From Mycolicibacter heraklionensis (lineage in GTDB: Bacteria > Actinomycetota > Actinomycetes > Mycobacteriales > Mycobacteriaceae), in contig NZ_LDPO01000001.1 in assembly GCF_001021505.1 (NCBI RefSeq), positions 310,001 to 374,000 on the forward strand: a stretch of 64,000 nucleotides of DNA. Reading direction: 5' to 3'. The position numbers were made by a program, and so were the translations under genes. Below are positions 1 to 12,269 of the stretch, in pieces. The notes beneath the pieces are model-generated. The model was not told the DNA's origin, did no database searches, and worked only from the letters and a program-made list of their open reading frames with translations. Numbering within the stretch: position 1 is the stretch's first letter; the number at the start of each line of letters is the position of its first letter.

Positions 1-30
1 ACGGAACATGTTGTCGGTAAACCTGCTCAC
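1..30 (-). CDS. Start of a pks16-like acyl-CoA/AMP ligase, cut by the window edge
   Basis: Only the first ten codons are present. They begin at a GTG at 30 and read VSRFTDNMFR. This resembles the N-terminus of the pks16 (Rv1013) family of fatty-acid AMP/CoA ligases as I remember it. The GTG overlaps the TGA of the upstream small gene (GTGA), which points to translational coupling. The position downstream of ispE and a small gene matches the M. tuberculosis order Rv1011-Rv1012-Rv1013. Identity rests on synteny and a few residues. Confidence 0.55.
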   Translation of the reverse strand, partial: MSRFTDNMFR

Positions 31-218
31 GACGGCCTCCTAGCCGGCACCGGTACTTTCCATACGGGCTCAGATTTCATGCTCCACCTGCTGGAGACCA
101 CATCGCGACAGGCACGCGCGCACAATTCGGTGGCGGTTAGATCTCGATACCGTAATGCGCGGCCCACCAGAGCGGCGAGCGTCTGGGTGGCAGGGCTGTC
201 CTGGCCGCAAATAGTCAC
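27..218 (-). CDS. Small hypothetical protein between ispE and the pks16-like gene (Rv1012 position)
   Basis: From the GTG at 218 this reads a 63-residue protein with a helical core (LAALVGRALRYRDLTATELC). Its TGA overlaps the GTG of the next gene, which is good evidence that the frame is translated. It occupies the place of the uncharacterised Rv1012. The start is uncertain. A strong Shine-Dalgarno (AGAGGAG) lies upstream of an ATG at 228, but that ATG is in another frame and gives only 52 residues. The supported frame stays open further upstream into ispE, so a longer product is possible. No function can be assigned. Confidence 0.5.
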   Translation of the reverse strand: MTICGQDSPATQTLAALVGRALRYRDLTATELCARACRDVVSSRWSMKSEPVWKVPVPARRPS

Positions 219-280
219 CGCGGGCCATCTTAAACTCCTCTTAATCCGCGGGCAAATCTGCCAGCGGATCGGTGTCGCGG

Positions 281-1243
281 CTAGGCCCCACTCACCGACG
301 ACGGCACCACTCGGGCGCCGTAGACCGGGCCGCTGGCCACCCGCACCGCCCGTCCCGCGCCGAGCGCCGAGAGTTCGACGGCGACGTCGGCCGCCGACTG
401 CGCCGACAGGCACAGGAACGCACATGTCGGGCCGGATCCGGACACCACACCGGCCAGGGCACCGGCCTCCACGCCGGCGCGCAGGGTCCGGCGCAAGCCC
501 GGGTTGAGGCTGACGGCCGCCGCCTGCAGGTCATTGCCGAGCAATCCGGCCAGCCGCTGCGGGTCACCGGCGGCCAGCGCCGCCAGCACCGGCTCGGGCT
601 CACCCGATTCCGGCAACTTGCGCCCCGTGTCGCGCAGCCGGTCCAGCTCGGCGAAGACCGCCGGCGTCGACAGCCCACGGTCGGCGAACGCCAGCACCCA
701 GTGGAACGTCTCCCGGGTGAGCACCGTTGCCAGTTCCTCGCCGCGACCGGTGCCCAACGCGGTACCGCCGTGCAGCGCGAACGGCACGTCACTGCCCAGC
801 CGGGCGGCCAGCGAATGCAGGTCGCGACGCGGCACGCCGAGTTCCCACAACACATTCATGCCGACCAGCACCGCCGCGGCGTCGGCGCTGCCGCCGGCCA
901 TGCCGCCGGCCACCGGGATCGACTTGTCGATGCTGATCGCCACGTCCGGAGCGCGGCCCACATACTCGGCCATCAGCTCGGCGGCCTGCCACGCCAGGTT
1001 GCGCTCATCGGTCGGCAGCACATCGGCACCCTCGCCGCTGACCCGCAACGACAGCACGTCGGCGTCGCGGACGGTCACCTCGTCGACCAACGAAACCGCG
1101 TGGAAAACGGTGGTCAGCTCGTGGTAGCCGTCATCGCGACGGTCACCGACGGCCAAGTAGAGGTTGAGCTTGCCCGGTACCCGCACGGTGACCGAACCGG
1201 TCGGGGACCAGTCGGTGGCGGTATTGCCGTCGGATGCGGTCAC
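281..1243 (-). CDS. ispE: 4-diphosphocytidyl-2-C-methyl-D-erythritol kinase
   Basis: This is the GHMP-family kinase that phosphorylates the 2-hydroxyl of CDP-methylerythritol with ATP in the MEP pathway of isoprenoid synthesis, in the cytosol. The N-terminal substrate-binding stretch PGKLNLYL lies at about residues 23-30. The glycine-rich ATP loop [14 protein letters not shown] lies at about 110-123. [12 protein letters not shown] and the C-terminal GHMP motif SGSGPT are also visible. I chose the GTG at 1243 (320 residues); an in-frame GTG at 1267 would add eight residues. In M. tuberculosis it follows rpfB and ksgA directly and belongs to that operon. Here a kinase gene on the other strand and an esterase gene separate it from ksgA, so it probably needs another promoter. 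Confidence 0.96.
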   Translation of the reverse strand: MTASDGNTATDWSPTGSVTVRVPGKLNLYLAVGDRRDDGYHELTTVFHAVSLVDEVTVRDADVLSLRVSGEGADVLPTDERNLAWQAAELMAEYVGRAPDVAISIDKSIPVAGGMAGGSADAAAVLVGMNVLWELGVPRRDLHSLAARLGSDVPFALHGGTALGTGRGEELATVLTRETFHWVLAFADRGLSTPAVFAELDRLRDTGRKLPESGEPEPVLAALAAGDPQRLAGLLGNDLQAAAVSLNPGLRRTLRAGVEAGALAGVVSGSGPTCAFLCLSAQSAADVAVELSALGAGRAVRVASGPVYGARVVPSSVSGA

Positions 1244-1328
1244 GCCGATGAGACTATCGGTCCACACCGGCTCCGAGGGGGCTTAGTGCCAGGGCTCGGA
1301 CTGGGTACGCCTACTCGATCAGGTTCGA

Positions 1329-2795
1329 TCAGGAGGAGAACAGGTCGGAGAAGTCGGAGCTGATCGAGCTGAACGCGTTCATCAGCACCTCCAACTCGAA
1401 CCCGCCCGCCATGGTGACCAGCCCGGTGGTGGCCGCCAGCGGCATCCCGATCGCGCCCAGCAGATCACCCGACATCAGTTCGTTGAAGAACAGGCTCGCG
1501 GCGTAGGCCGGCAGCGTGGTGATCAGCGAATTGATGATGTCGGCGGTCGGGAGCAGAGTCGCGTACAAGGTCGCCGCGGCGCCGCTGAGCGTGTTGACGA
1601 CGTCCATCAGGCTCGGCAGGGAGAAGTCCGCGGGGCCGCTGTCCAGGCCGAACAGATCCGTCGCGCTGCCGGACCCGATGTTCTGCAGGTCCGCGATGAA
1701 GTCGTTCCAACCCTGCTCGGCACCGTTCACCAGAGCGGTGAGCACGTCCATCGGGTTGACGTCGGGGAAGACCCCGAACGGCGTGGAGACGTCCGCCGGG
1801 CCCTGGTCCCAACCGTGTTCGATGTCGCCGTAGCCGAGGTTGATCAGCACCCGCAGGGCCGGCTGCAACAGGTCAGCGAACGCATTGCCGAAGGCGTTGC
1901 CGCGCAACAGCTCCAGCAGCGGCAGGTTCTCGGTGGGGATCATGAAGTACTGGTTGTTACCGGTGTAGTCGCCGGAGGTGTCCAGCTCGATGGCCGTCGC
2001 CAGCTGGGCGTCGGTCAGCGACGGGTAGGTGCCGTGGATGAACATGATGCCCAGGAAGGCATTGATGTCGGCCAGGAAGTTCAGCGGGTATTTCGGGAAG
2101 TCGGCGAAGCCGTCGTATTCCTGGATGTAATTCGCTGTCTCCCAGGGCGTCTCGGACGGCGCGCCTCCGCTGAAGGTGACCCCGAGGGCGGGCAGGCTCA
2201 GCGGGACACCGGGAACGTCGAAGCGGGACAGCAGGCCGCCGTTGGGGTTGGCCGGGCTGCCCAGCGTCACGAAGGACAGCTGGTCGGAGGTCGGACGCTC
2301 GTCCTCGGGCAGAGCCAGCAGCTGGTCCATCACCAGTCCGTTGATGACACCGCTCTGCGAATAGCCCAGTACGACAAGGTCATTGCCCTTGCCGACCTCT
2401 TCCAGGATCTTCTGGTACAGGATGGTGGAGCCCTGCTGCAGCGAGGTGTCCAGCGGCAGCGTCTTCACGCCGGTGAGCGGGTAGAGGCCCTCCGGCGTGA
2501 ACAGCGGGTTGGTGGCGTCCACCGGGAAAGTCGGCTGACCCTCGAACTTCGGGGTCGACGGGTCGATGAACCGGTCGGTGAGGGCGGTCAGGTACTGCGG
2601 CGGTGGGATCGGGAGTCCGCTGCCACCCATGATCCAGGACTCGGTGTCCAGCAGGGTCGTCTGGGCGATCACTGTCTTGGCGGTCGCGGCCAGCTCGGGC
2701 GCCACCACGGGCGCGACGCCCAGTGCGGCAATGGCGGCCAGGGTCAGCGGCACCGCACCGAAGGAAGTCAGGTTGCGATGGGACAGAGTTGTCAT
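1329..2795 (-). CDS. Secreted PE-PPE-domain serine esterase
   Basis: The protein has 488 residues and a Sec-type signal segment (hydrophobic about 12-36, rich in Ala, Leu and Val). An alpha/beta-hydrolase core of the PE-PPE domain type (PF08237) follows. The nucleophile serine is visible in GYSQSG (Ser about 146), the GxSxS/G pentapeptide of this family. Family members hydrolyse short-chain esters and lie outside the cytoplasm, often in the cell envelope. There is no PE or PPE N-terminal domain, so this is the free-standing form. The C-terminal 150 residues are hydrophobic and low in complexity. The ATG at 2795 is preceded by a GGGAGG-type ribosome site. The gene is inserted between ispE and the ksgA region. 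The natural substrate is unknown. Confidence 0.85.
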   Translation of the reverse strand: MTTLSHRNLTSFGAVPLTLAAIAALGVAPVVAPELAATAKTVIAQTTLLDTESWIMGGSGLPIPPPQYLTALTDRFIDPSTPKFEGQPTFPVDATNPLFTPEGLYPLTGVKTLPLDTSLQQGSTILYQKILEEVGKGNDLVVLGYSQSGVINGLVMDQLLALPEDERPTSDQLSFVTLGSPANPNGGLLSRFDVPGVPLSLPALGVTFSGGAPSETPWETANYIQEYDGFADFPKYPLNFLADINAFLGIMFIHGTYPSLTDAQLATAIELDTSGDYTGNNQYFMIPTENLPLLELLRGNAFGNAFADLLQPALRVLINLGYGDIEHGWDQGPADVSTPFGVFPDVNPMDVLTALVNGAEQGWNDFIADLQNIGSGSATDLFGLDSGPADFSLPSLMDVVNTLSGAAATLYATLLPTADIINSLITTLPAYAASLFFNELMSGDLLGAIGMPLAATTGLVTMAGGFELEVLMNAFSSISSDFSDLFSS

Positions 2796-3702
2796 GGCGG
2801 CCTCCCGGGGTGACGTATGCGGACGATTATCACCTCGCACCAGCGAAATGTCATCGATTTTTGGCTATTCAATCATGTTGTTCTTAGTTTTCTGCGAGGC
2901 GTCCCCTAACCGCGCCGAAGACCGCTCCAGCGCCATAACCTGGGCCCATGACTGGAGTCGGCGTCGACTACGGCGGCTACCTGATCGAGCGCGAGGTCGG
3001 GCGTGGCGGGCACGCCGGCGTGTACCGGGCCCATCACCGCAGCGACCCCGACACGATCGTGGCGCTGAAGGTCCTCGACGAGTGGCACCGCTCCCCCGCC
3101 GAGCAGGGCCGGCTGGACCGCGAGTTCGCCTTCGCGAACGCGCTCAAGCACCCCAATATCGTCGCGGTGTACCGGCACGGGCCGTTCTGGCTGGCGATGC
3201 AGTACATCGACGGGGGCAAGGCGACCGGCCTGCGAACGCTCGAGGATCGCCTGGCCGCGCTGACCCAGGTGGCCGCCGCGCTCGACTACGCACACCGGCG
3301 CGGCATCGTGCACTCTGACGTCAAACCCGCCAACATCCTGATCCCCGCGGATTTCGGGCGCGCCGGGGCGGTGCTGACCGACTTCGGGACGGCCCACGCC
3401 GTCGTCGAAGACGTGTGGCACCGGCCCCGACATACCGGAAACCCCGAGGTCTCACTGCCCTACACCGCGCCGGAGATCCTGCAGGGCAAGGCCCCATCGG
3501 CGGCCACCGACGAATACGCCCTGGCCTGCACGGCGGTCGAGCTGCTCACCGGGGCACCACCGTTTGCCGCCCAGAACGCGGCCGATCTGGCCGATGCGCA
3601 TCTGCGCCTGCTGCCGCCGCCCCTGTCCGACACACTCGGTCCGGCGGCGCGGGCCGCCGACGTGGTGGTGCAACGTGCGCTGGCGAAGTTTCCGGCGCGC
3701 CG

Positions 3703-6703
<3,001 letters not shown>

Positions 6704-6727
6704 CCGCACACAATAGGGTGAACGGTG

Positions 6728-8272
6728 ATGAAGCCTTTCTACGTCACCACCGCGATCACCTACCCCAACGGTGAGCCGCACATCGGCCACGCCTACGAGT
6801 ACATCGCGACCGACGCGATCGCCCGGTTCCACCGACTCGACGGATTCGACGTGCGGTACCTGACCGGCACCGACGAGCACGGGCTGAAGATGGCCGAGAC
6901 CGCCGCCGCCGAAGGCATTCCGACCGCGGAGCTGGCGCGGCGCAACTCCGATGTTTTCCAGCGGCTGCAGGAGAAGCTCAACATCTCCTTCGACCGGTTC
7001 ATTCGCACCACCGACGCCGATCACCTGGAGGCGTCCAAGGTGATCTGGCAGCGCATGGTCGACGCCGGTGACATCTACCCCGGCGCCTACAGCGGCTGGT
7101 ATTCGGTGCGCGACGAGCGGTTCTTCACCGAGGGCGAGACCCGGCTGACCGAGGATGGTTCCCGGGTGGCGGCCGAGACCGGCGCGCCGGTCACCTGGAC
7201 CGAGGAGCAGACCTTCTTCTTCCGGCTCTCGGCCTACGCCGACCGGCTGCTGGCGCACTACCAGGCCAACCCGGACTTCATCGCTCCCGAGGTGCGCCGC
7301 AACGAGGTGGTCAGCTTCGTCTCCGGCGGGCTGCGGGATCTGTCGATCTCGCGCACCTCGTTCGACTGGGGCGTGCCGGTTCCCGGACACCCCGATCACG
7401 TCATGTACGTCTGGGTGGACGCGCTGACCAACTATCTGACCGGGGTCGGCTATCCCGACACCGACTCGGAGTCGTTTCGCCGGTACTGGCCCGCCGATCT
7501 GCACATGATCGGCAAGGACATCATCCGGTTCCACACCGTGTACTGGCCCGCGTTTCTGATGTCGGCCGGAATCGAGTTGCCGCGCCGAGTTTTTGCGCAC
7601 GGCTTCCTGCTCAACAGCGGCGAGAAGATGAGCAAGTCGGTGGGCAACGTGATCGACCCGGTGGAGTTCGTCGACAAGTACGGGGTCGATCAGGTGCGCT
7701 TTTTCCTGCTGCGTGAGATCCCGTTCGGCCAGGACGGCAGCATCTCCGATGAGGCGATGATCGGCCGCGTCAACGCCGACCTGGCCAACGAGCTGGGCAA
7801 CCTGGCGCAGCGCTCGCTGTCGATGGTGGCCCGCAACCTCGACGGGGTGGTGCCCGAGCCGACCGCCCAAGCCGCTGACGGCGAGGAACTGCTGGCACTG
7901 GCCGACGAGCTGCTGGAGAAGATGCGGGCCGCGTTCGGAACGCAGTCCATGCACCTGGGCCTGGAGGCGATCTGGCAGATGCTGGGCGCGGCCAACCGCT
8001 ACTTCTCGGCCAACGAGCCGTGGAAACTGGCCAAGAGCGAGTCGGCGGCCGATCAGGCCCGCTTCGGCACGGTTTTGTACACCACGCTGGAGGTGGTGCG
8101 GATCGCGGCGCTGCTGGTGCAACCGGTGATGCCGGACTCGGCAGCCAAGCTGCTGGATCTGCTGGGCCAGACCGACGAGCAGCGGATGTTCACCGCCGTG
8201 CCCGAGCGCCTGGCGCCGGGTCTGACGCTCCCGGCGCCGTCCGGGGTGTTTCCGCGCTACCAGCCCCAGTAG
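6728..8272 (+). CDS. metG: Methionyl-tRNA synthetase
   Basis: This class I synthetase (also called metS) charges tRNA-Met in the cytosol. The HIGH motif is HIGHAYEY at about 19-26, and KMSKS appears as EKMSKSVGN near residue 300. The anticodon-binding domain fills the C-terminal third. At 514 residues it is the short form without the C-terminal tRNA-binding domain, as in other mycobacteria. A GTG directly precedes the chosen ATG and could add one residue. The gene is single-standing and divergent from tatD. Confidence 0.97.
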   Translation: MKPFYVTTAITYPNGEPHIGHAYEYIATDAIARFHRLDGFDVRYLTGTDEHGLKMAETAAAEGIPTAELARRNSDVFQRLQEKLNISFDRFIRTTDADHLEASKVIWQRMVDAGDIYPGAYSGWYSVRDERFFTEGETRLTEDGSRVAAETGAPVTWTEEQTFFFRLSAYADRLLAHYQANPDFIAPEVRRNEVVSFVSGGLRDLSISRTSFDWGVPVPGHPDHVMYVWVDALTNYLTGVGYPDTDSESFRRYWPADLHMIGKDIIRFHTVYWPAFLMSAGIELPRRVFAHGFLLNSGEKMSKSVGNVIDPVEFVDKYGVDQVRFFLLREIPFGQDGSISDEAMIGRVNADLANELGNLAQRSLSMVARNLDGVVPEPTAQAADGEELLALADELLEKMRAAFGTQSMHLGLEAIWQMLGAANRYFSANEPWKLAKSESAADQARFGTVLYTTLEVVRIAALLVQPVMPDSAAKLLDLLGQTDEQRMFTAVPERLAPGLTLPAPSGVFPRYQPQ

Positions 8273-8281
8273 CGCGAGGCG

Positions 8282-8473
8282 CTAGCCATCGTGGCCGCGG
8301 GCGATGACCCCGACCATCTTGAGGTTGATGCGGACGAAACGCCAGCACTGCACCAGCAGGCTCTGCCGCAGCCGCAACGTCCGACGGGTCGGCAGCGGGG
8401 CATCGGCGATGCGCTCGGCGGTCTGGCGGTTCGCCGCTGTGTTGGTGGCGTCGTCGTTGATGGAGTCGTCCAT
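8282..8473 (-). CDS. Small basic hypothetical protein downstream of the SQR-like gene
   Basis: The gene encodes 63 residues from ATG 8473, with a good ribosome site (GAAGGGAAGG) ahead of it. The N-terminal half is acidic and Asn-rich; the C-terminal half is basic and amphipathic (LRLRQSLLVQCWRFVRINLK). It lies 20 bp behind the SQR-like gene on the same strand and probably shares its transcript. The basic amphipathic tail suggests a peripheral membrane association, perhaps with the oxidoreductase, but this is inference. I recognise no family function. Confidence 0.6.
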   Translation of the reverse strand: MDDSINDDATNTAANRQTAERIADAPLPTRRTLRLRQSLLVQCWRFVRINLKMVGVIARGHDG

Positions 8474-8493
8474 GAGTGAGCCTTCCCTTCCAG

Positions 8494-9951
8494 TCATTCC
8501 GGGATCAGCCACCAGAACGGCCGTGCCTTGGCCTTGTAGATGAACAGGTAATGCAGCAGCAGTTTCATCCAGTGGCCGGCGAGGCCGATTTCGCCGGACG
8601 TACCGGCGAGGTCGCGGCCGGTCTGCGGGTAGCGCGCCGGGTCGGGCACCACCGGAAACATCGTCATCGCCGCTGCCGAGCCCTGCCGCAAACCGGTGCC
8701 CGCCGAAGCGATGCAGGCCGCACCCATGGTCGCCATCGACGCGCGGTGAGCGGGTGCATCGACGCCCCGGATGATCCGGTCGCGGATGGTCCGAGCGATC
8801 GTCTTCGCCATGATCCCCGACGGCATCCCGGTGCGCGGCGGGCTGGGCGTGATGACCGTGCCGTTGCGGCTCGTGCGAGGCCGGGAGATCGGATGTGGCG
8901 GCGCAAACGCGATGCCGGGCGCAAAGACGTTCGGGTAGGCCGGCGACTGGTAGGTGTGCGGCCAGTCCTCGGCGGACCATTCTTCGTAGGGCTTGCCCGA
9001 GTAGTCCGCGTCGACCTTCATGAACCCGGACGGCGCGAACAGCGTCGTGGTGATGTCCGTGCCGGCCCGGTCGTAGGCGGTGAGGTTGGCACCCTTGAAC
9101 GGCGGGAGCAACATCGCGAAGTCGAAGTCGAGCTGGTGTTCGGTGCCGTCGAGTTGCTCGTAGCGCAGTTGCCCGTCCATCACCTCGTGCACGTGCGCCT
9201 GGGTGACCGCCTTGACGCCGCGCTCGCGGAACAGCGACTCGGTCCACAGCCGGCTGGACTGCGTGAAGCCTTTGTCGACGAAATCCAAACCGTCGACGCC
9301 GAAGTCACCGAGTTCGTACTCGTTGGTCAGGTAGACGATCTCGGCGAGGTCGCGCACGCCGGCATCGCGCAGGGCGCGCTCCACGTTGAACGTGTACTCG
9401 AACGCCGCGCCTTCGCAGGTGCAGGTGCCATGCCCGACGCCGACCACAAGGCGTTGCGGCACACCGTCCTTCAGCTTGGCGATAACCCGGTCGAACGCCT
9501 GGCCGGCCTCGACGGCGTGGCCGGCGGTGCACACCGACCAGGAGTGACCGCCCGGACCAAGCCCGGGGGTGGCCGCGAAGTTCAGCAGCGGACCGGTCGC
9601 GTTGACCAGATAGTCGTAGGTGAGGTTGTCGGTCTCGCCGCGGCGCGCGGGGTCGGTGTAGGTGAAGTCCACCGACGGCTTCGCCTCCTCGGCGGTGCCT
9701 TCGGGGTGGATGGTGGTCGCCCACGCCTGACGGAACCCGATGTGTTTGCGGTCGTAAATCGGTTTGAGCGGAATCAGCACCTTCGCCGCGTCCATCCGGC
9801 CCACGCCCACCCAGATGTTGGAGGGGATCCAGTTCCAGTCCGGTTCGGGTGAGACCACAACGACTTCGTGCTGACGCGGCAACATGCGGCGCAGATGCAA
9901 GGCGGCGGTGTGCCCGGCGATGCCGGCCCCGAGGATAACGGTTCGCGTCAT
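8494..9951 (-). CDS. Sulfide:quinone oxidoreductase-like flavoprotein
   Basis: This FAD-dependent enzyme of the SQR / flavocytochrome-c-sulfide-dehydrogenase / NDH-2 superfamily would oxidise sulfide or a related donor and pass electrons to the quinone pool at the inner face of the membrane. The FAD-binding motif GAGIAGHTAALHL starts at residue 7. Cysteines in SVCTAGHA and GTCTCEGA could be the redox Cys of SQR. PPFKG and the amphipathic, aromatic C-terminus (YLFIYKAKARPFWW) fit membrane attachment. The product has 485 residues from ATG 9951. A GC-rich palindrome of the CsoR/CstR operator type lies upstream, which fits a sulfide- or copper-responsive gene. Substrate specificity is inferred. 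Confidence 0.75.
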   Translation of the reverse strand: MTRTVILGAGIAGHTAALHLRRMLPRQHEVVVVSPEPDWNWIPSNIWVGVGRMDAAKVLIPLKPIYDRKHIGFRQAWATTIHPEGTAEEAKPSVDFTYTDPARRGETDNLTYDYLVNATGPLLNFAATPGLGPGGHSWSVCTAGHAVEAGQAFDRVIAKLKDGVPQRLVVGVGHGTCTCEGAAFEYTFNVERALRDAGVRDLAEIVYLTNEYELGDFGVDGLDFVDKGFTQSSRLWTESLFRERGVKAVTQAHVHEVMDGQLRYEQLDGTEHQLDFDFAMLLPPFKGANLTAYDRAGTDITTTLFAPSGFMKVDADYSGKPYEEWSAEDWPHTYQSPAYPNVFAPGIAFAPPHPISRPRTSRNGTVITPSPPRTGMPSGIMAKTIARTIRDRIIRGVDAPAHRASMATMGAACIASAGTGLRQGSAAAMTMFPVVPDPARYPQTGRDLAGTSGEIGLAGHWMKLLLHYLFIYKAKARPFWWLIPE

Positions 9952-10022
9952 CGGTACTCCCTCTCCCTGGTGGCCCGGGCTTGCGGGTGCTGCTCCACGA
10001 CTGCCGGCCACGCCAGCCATAT

Positions 10023-10036
10023 TACCCCCGGGGGTA
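10023..10036. promoter_or_regulatory. Palindrome resembling a CsoR/CstR-family operator
   Basis: This perfect 14-bp palindrome, TACCCCCGGGGGTA, lies between the divergent SQR-like and NDH-2-like genes. CsoR-family repressors, including copper-sensing CsoR/RicR and persulfide-sensing CstR, bind sites of this form: T-A, G/C run, T-A. The position suggests control of both directions. No CsoR-family gene is seen in the window. Confidence 0.55.
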
Positions 10037-10131
10037 TATTTCGCGCCAGGGGCCCGGCCGCCACCGCATCGGGCGGGCGTGATGTGGGCCACAGGCTGTC
10101 ACGTTCGGGCCGTCCGCGGTGTCTTGAGGGC

Positions 10132-11331
10132 ATGACCAACACACACAACTCCCCCAGCACCCGCACCCGCGTCGTCGTCATCGGCGGCGGCTACGCAGGC
10201 ACCATGGCGGCCAACCGCCTACGGGCACGTCCGGACGTCGACGTCACCCTGGTCAATCCGCGGCCGGCGTTCGTCGAACGGATCCGGCTGCACCAGCATG
10301 TGGCCGGCACCTACCGAGCCGACATCGACTACCACGACCTACTCGGTGACGGGGTCCGGCTGCTGGTCGATGAGGCCACCCGGATCGACGCCGCCAATCG
10401 ACGCATCCAGCTGGCATCGGGCACCGTGCTGCGCTACGACTACCTCATCTATGCGGTGGGCAGCACCGGCGCGATCACCGCGGCGGTTCCCGGTGCCGCC
10501 GAATTCGCCTACTCCATCTGTGAATTCGAGTCCGCAGTCCAGCTGCAGGGCCGGCTCGCCGAGGTGGCGCCGGACGCACCGGTGACCGTGGTGGGCGGTG
10601 GACTGACCGGAATCGAGGCGGCCTCTGAACTGGCCGGGCAGGGTCGTCCGGTGACCCTGGTCTGCGGCGGAATGCTCGGACCGTCGCTGCACGCGGCGGG
10701 CCGTCGCTCGGTGGCCAAGGCGCTGCGCAAGCTGGGTGTCGACGTACGCGAGGCCGCGGTCGTCGCCGAGGTGCGGGCCGACGCACTGGAGCTGCGCGAC
10801 GGCACCGTGCTGCCCAGCGCGGTGACGGTCTGGACGGCGGGCTTCGGCGTCCCGGACTTGGCCGCGGCCAGTGGACTGGCCACCGACGCAGTGGGCCGGC
10901 TGCTCACCGACGAGACCCTGACCAGCATCGACAACCCGTGGATCATGGCAGCCGGAGATGCCGTCGCCCCCTCGGGCCAGCCGTTGCGGATGAGCTGCCA
11001 GGCCGCCTTGCCGCTGGGCGCCCAAGCCGCCAACACCGTGCTGGCCCGCATCGCCGGCACCTCACCGGCACCGCTGGACCAGTCGTTCGCCGCGCAGTGC
11101 ATCAGCGTGGGCCGGAACGCGGCGACCGTCCAGTTGTCCCGCCGCGACGACACCCCGATCAAGGCGTTCGTCGGCGGGCGGCTCGGCACCGTGGTCAAGG
11201 AGGCGATCTGCAAGTACACGGTGAAGTGGATTCGGGGCGAGGCCACCAAGCCGGGCTCGTACCGTTGGATGAAGGGCGGCCGGGCGGCCCAAATCGCACC
11301 GGGGCACGTGGAACGGGGGGCTGCGGTGTGA
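10132..11331 (+). CDS. NDH-2-type pyridine nucleotide-disulfide oxidoreductase
   Basis: The protein has 399 residues and two Rossmann folds. The FAD motif is VVVIGGGYAGTMAAN at about 15-29. The NAD(P)H motif VTVVGGGLTGIEAASEL lies at about 150-166. The late FAD motif WIMAAGDAVAP is near residue 270. This is the layout of type II NADH dehydrogenases and AIF-like flavoproteins. It starts 180 bp from the divergent SQR-like gene. Its last codons overlap the start of the following sigma-factor gene (GTGTGA), so the two form an operon. The electron acceptor is not evident from sequence. Confidence 0.82.
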   Translation: MTNTHNSPSTRTRVVVIGGGYAGTMAANRLRARPDVDVTLVNPRPAFVERIRLHQHVAGTYRADIDYHDLLGDGVRLLVDEATRIDAANRRIQLASGTVLRYDYLIYAVGSTGAITAAVPGAAEFAYSICEFESAVQLQGRLAEVAPDAPVTVVGGGLTGIEAASELAGQGRPVTLVCGGMLGPSLHAAGRRSVAKALRKLGVDVREAAVVAEVRADALELRDGTVLPSAVTVWTAGFGVPDLAAASGLATDAVGRLLTDETLTSIDNPWIMAAGDAVAPSGQPLRMSCQAALPLGAQAANTVLARIAGTSPAPLDQSFAAQCISVGRNAATVQLSRRDDTPIKAFVGGRLGTVVKEAICKYTVKWIRGEATKPGSYRWMKGGRAAQIAPGHVERGAAV

Positions 11332-12257
11332 GAAGCGAGGGGGCACCTCCCGCTTGCGGGGGACACGCCGAGCGGTTCACCGAGCTGCGGCCACTGCTGT
11401 TCACCATCGCCTACGAGATCCTGGGCTCGGCAACCGAATCCGACGACGTCTTGCAGGACAGCTACCTGCGCTGGGCCGAGGTCGATCTGGCCGAAGTCCA
11501 CGACGTCAAGGCGTACCTGGCCAGCCTGGTCACCCGGCAGGCACTCAACGCGCTGCGGGCCGACGCCCGGCGGCGCGAGGAGTACGTCGGGCCGTGGCTG
11601 CCCGAGCCGCTGCTGCTCACCGAACATGACCCGTCTGCCGATGTCGTGCTGGCCGAATCGGTTTCGATGGCGATGTTGGTGGTGCTGGAGACCCTCAGCC
11701 CGGACGAACGCGCGGTGTTCGTGCTGCGCGAAGTGTTCGGGTTCGGCTACGACGAGATCGGGGCCGCGGTCGGCAAATCGGCGGCCGCGGCCCGTCAGGT
11801 CGCGCATCGGGCCCGTGGCCACGTCCAGGCCCGGCGGCCGCGCTACACCCCGGTGGACCCGGAGGAAAGCGCTCGGGTCACCGCAGAGTTCATGACCGCG
11901 GCGGCCGGCGGCGACCTCACGACCGTGCTGTCGATGCTGGCACCCGATGTGGTGTGGACCGCCGACAGCGGCGGCAAGGCCAGCGCGGCCCGGCGGCCGA
12001 TCGTCGGAGCCGACAAGGTCGCCCGCACAGTCATCGGGCTGCTGCGGCAGGGGGCGCAGATGCCCGACGTCCGGGTGGAGATGGGCGTCTGCAACTCCGC
12101 GCCCGCGGTGCTGCTCTTTCATGCCGACCGGCTGGAGGGTGTGTTCACGTTCGAGATCGTCGACGGCCTGATCACGAACTTCTACGCGATGCGCAACCCG
12201 GACAAGCTGGCGGCGGTGGCGGCTGCCCGGGAGATCACCCGCGGCGCCGACGTCTGA
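11328..12257 (+). CDS. ECF41-type RNA polymerase sigma factor (SigJ-like)
   Basis: This 309-residue extracytoplasmic-function sigma factor carries region 2 (LLFTIAYEILGSATESDDVLQ) and region 4 (LSPDERAVFVLREVFGFGY). A fused SnoaL-like C-terminal domain (about 195-300) follows and ends with the ECF41 hallmark NPDKL. In this group the C-terminal domain replaces a separate anti-sigma factor, and mycobacterial SigJ belongs here. The GTG start lies within the end of the oxidoreductase gene, so translation is probably coupled. ECF41 sigmas are often found beside oxidoreductases, which they may regulate. Confidence 0.88.
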   Translation: MRSEGAPPACGGHAERFTELRPLLFTIAYEILGSATESDDVLQDSYLRWAEVDLAEVHDVKAYLASLVTRQALNALRADARRREEYVGPWLPEPLLLTEHDPSADVVLAESVSMAMLVVLETLSPDERAVFVLREVFGFGYDEIGAAVGKSAAAARQVAHRARGHVQARRPRYTPVDPEESARVTAEFMTAAAGGDLTTVLSMLAPDVVWTADSGGKASAARRPIVGADKVARTVIGLLRQGAQMPDVRVEMGVCNSAPAVLLFHADRLEGVFTFEIVDGLITNFYAMRNPDKLAAVAAAREITRGADV

Positions 12258-12269
12258 CAAGCTAGTGCC

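Noticed and set aside
1815..2813. 332-codon open frame opposite the PE-PPE-domain gene
   Set aside because: Composition is Arg/Gln/Gly-rich without domains, and the opposite strand holds a well-supported secreted esterase.
6704..8122. Very long open frame antisense to metG, in frame with tatD
   Set aside because: It is the mirror frame of a high-GC coding gene, with low-complexity His/Arg/Gly composition; only the part before 6703 is TatD.
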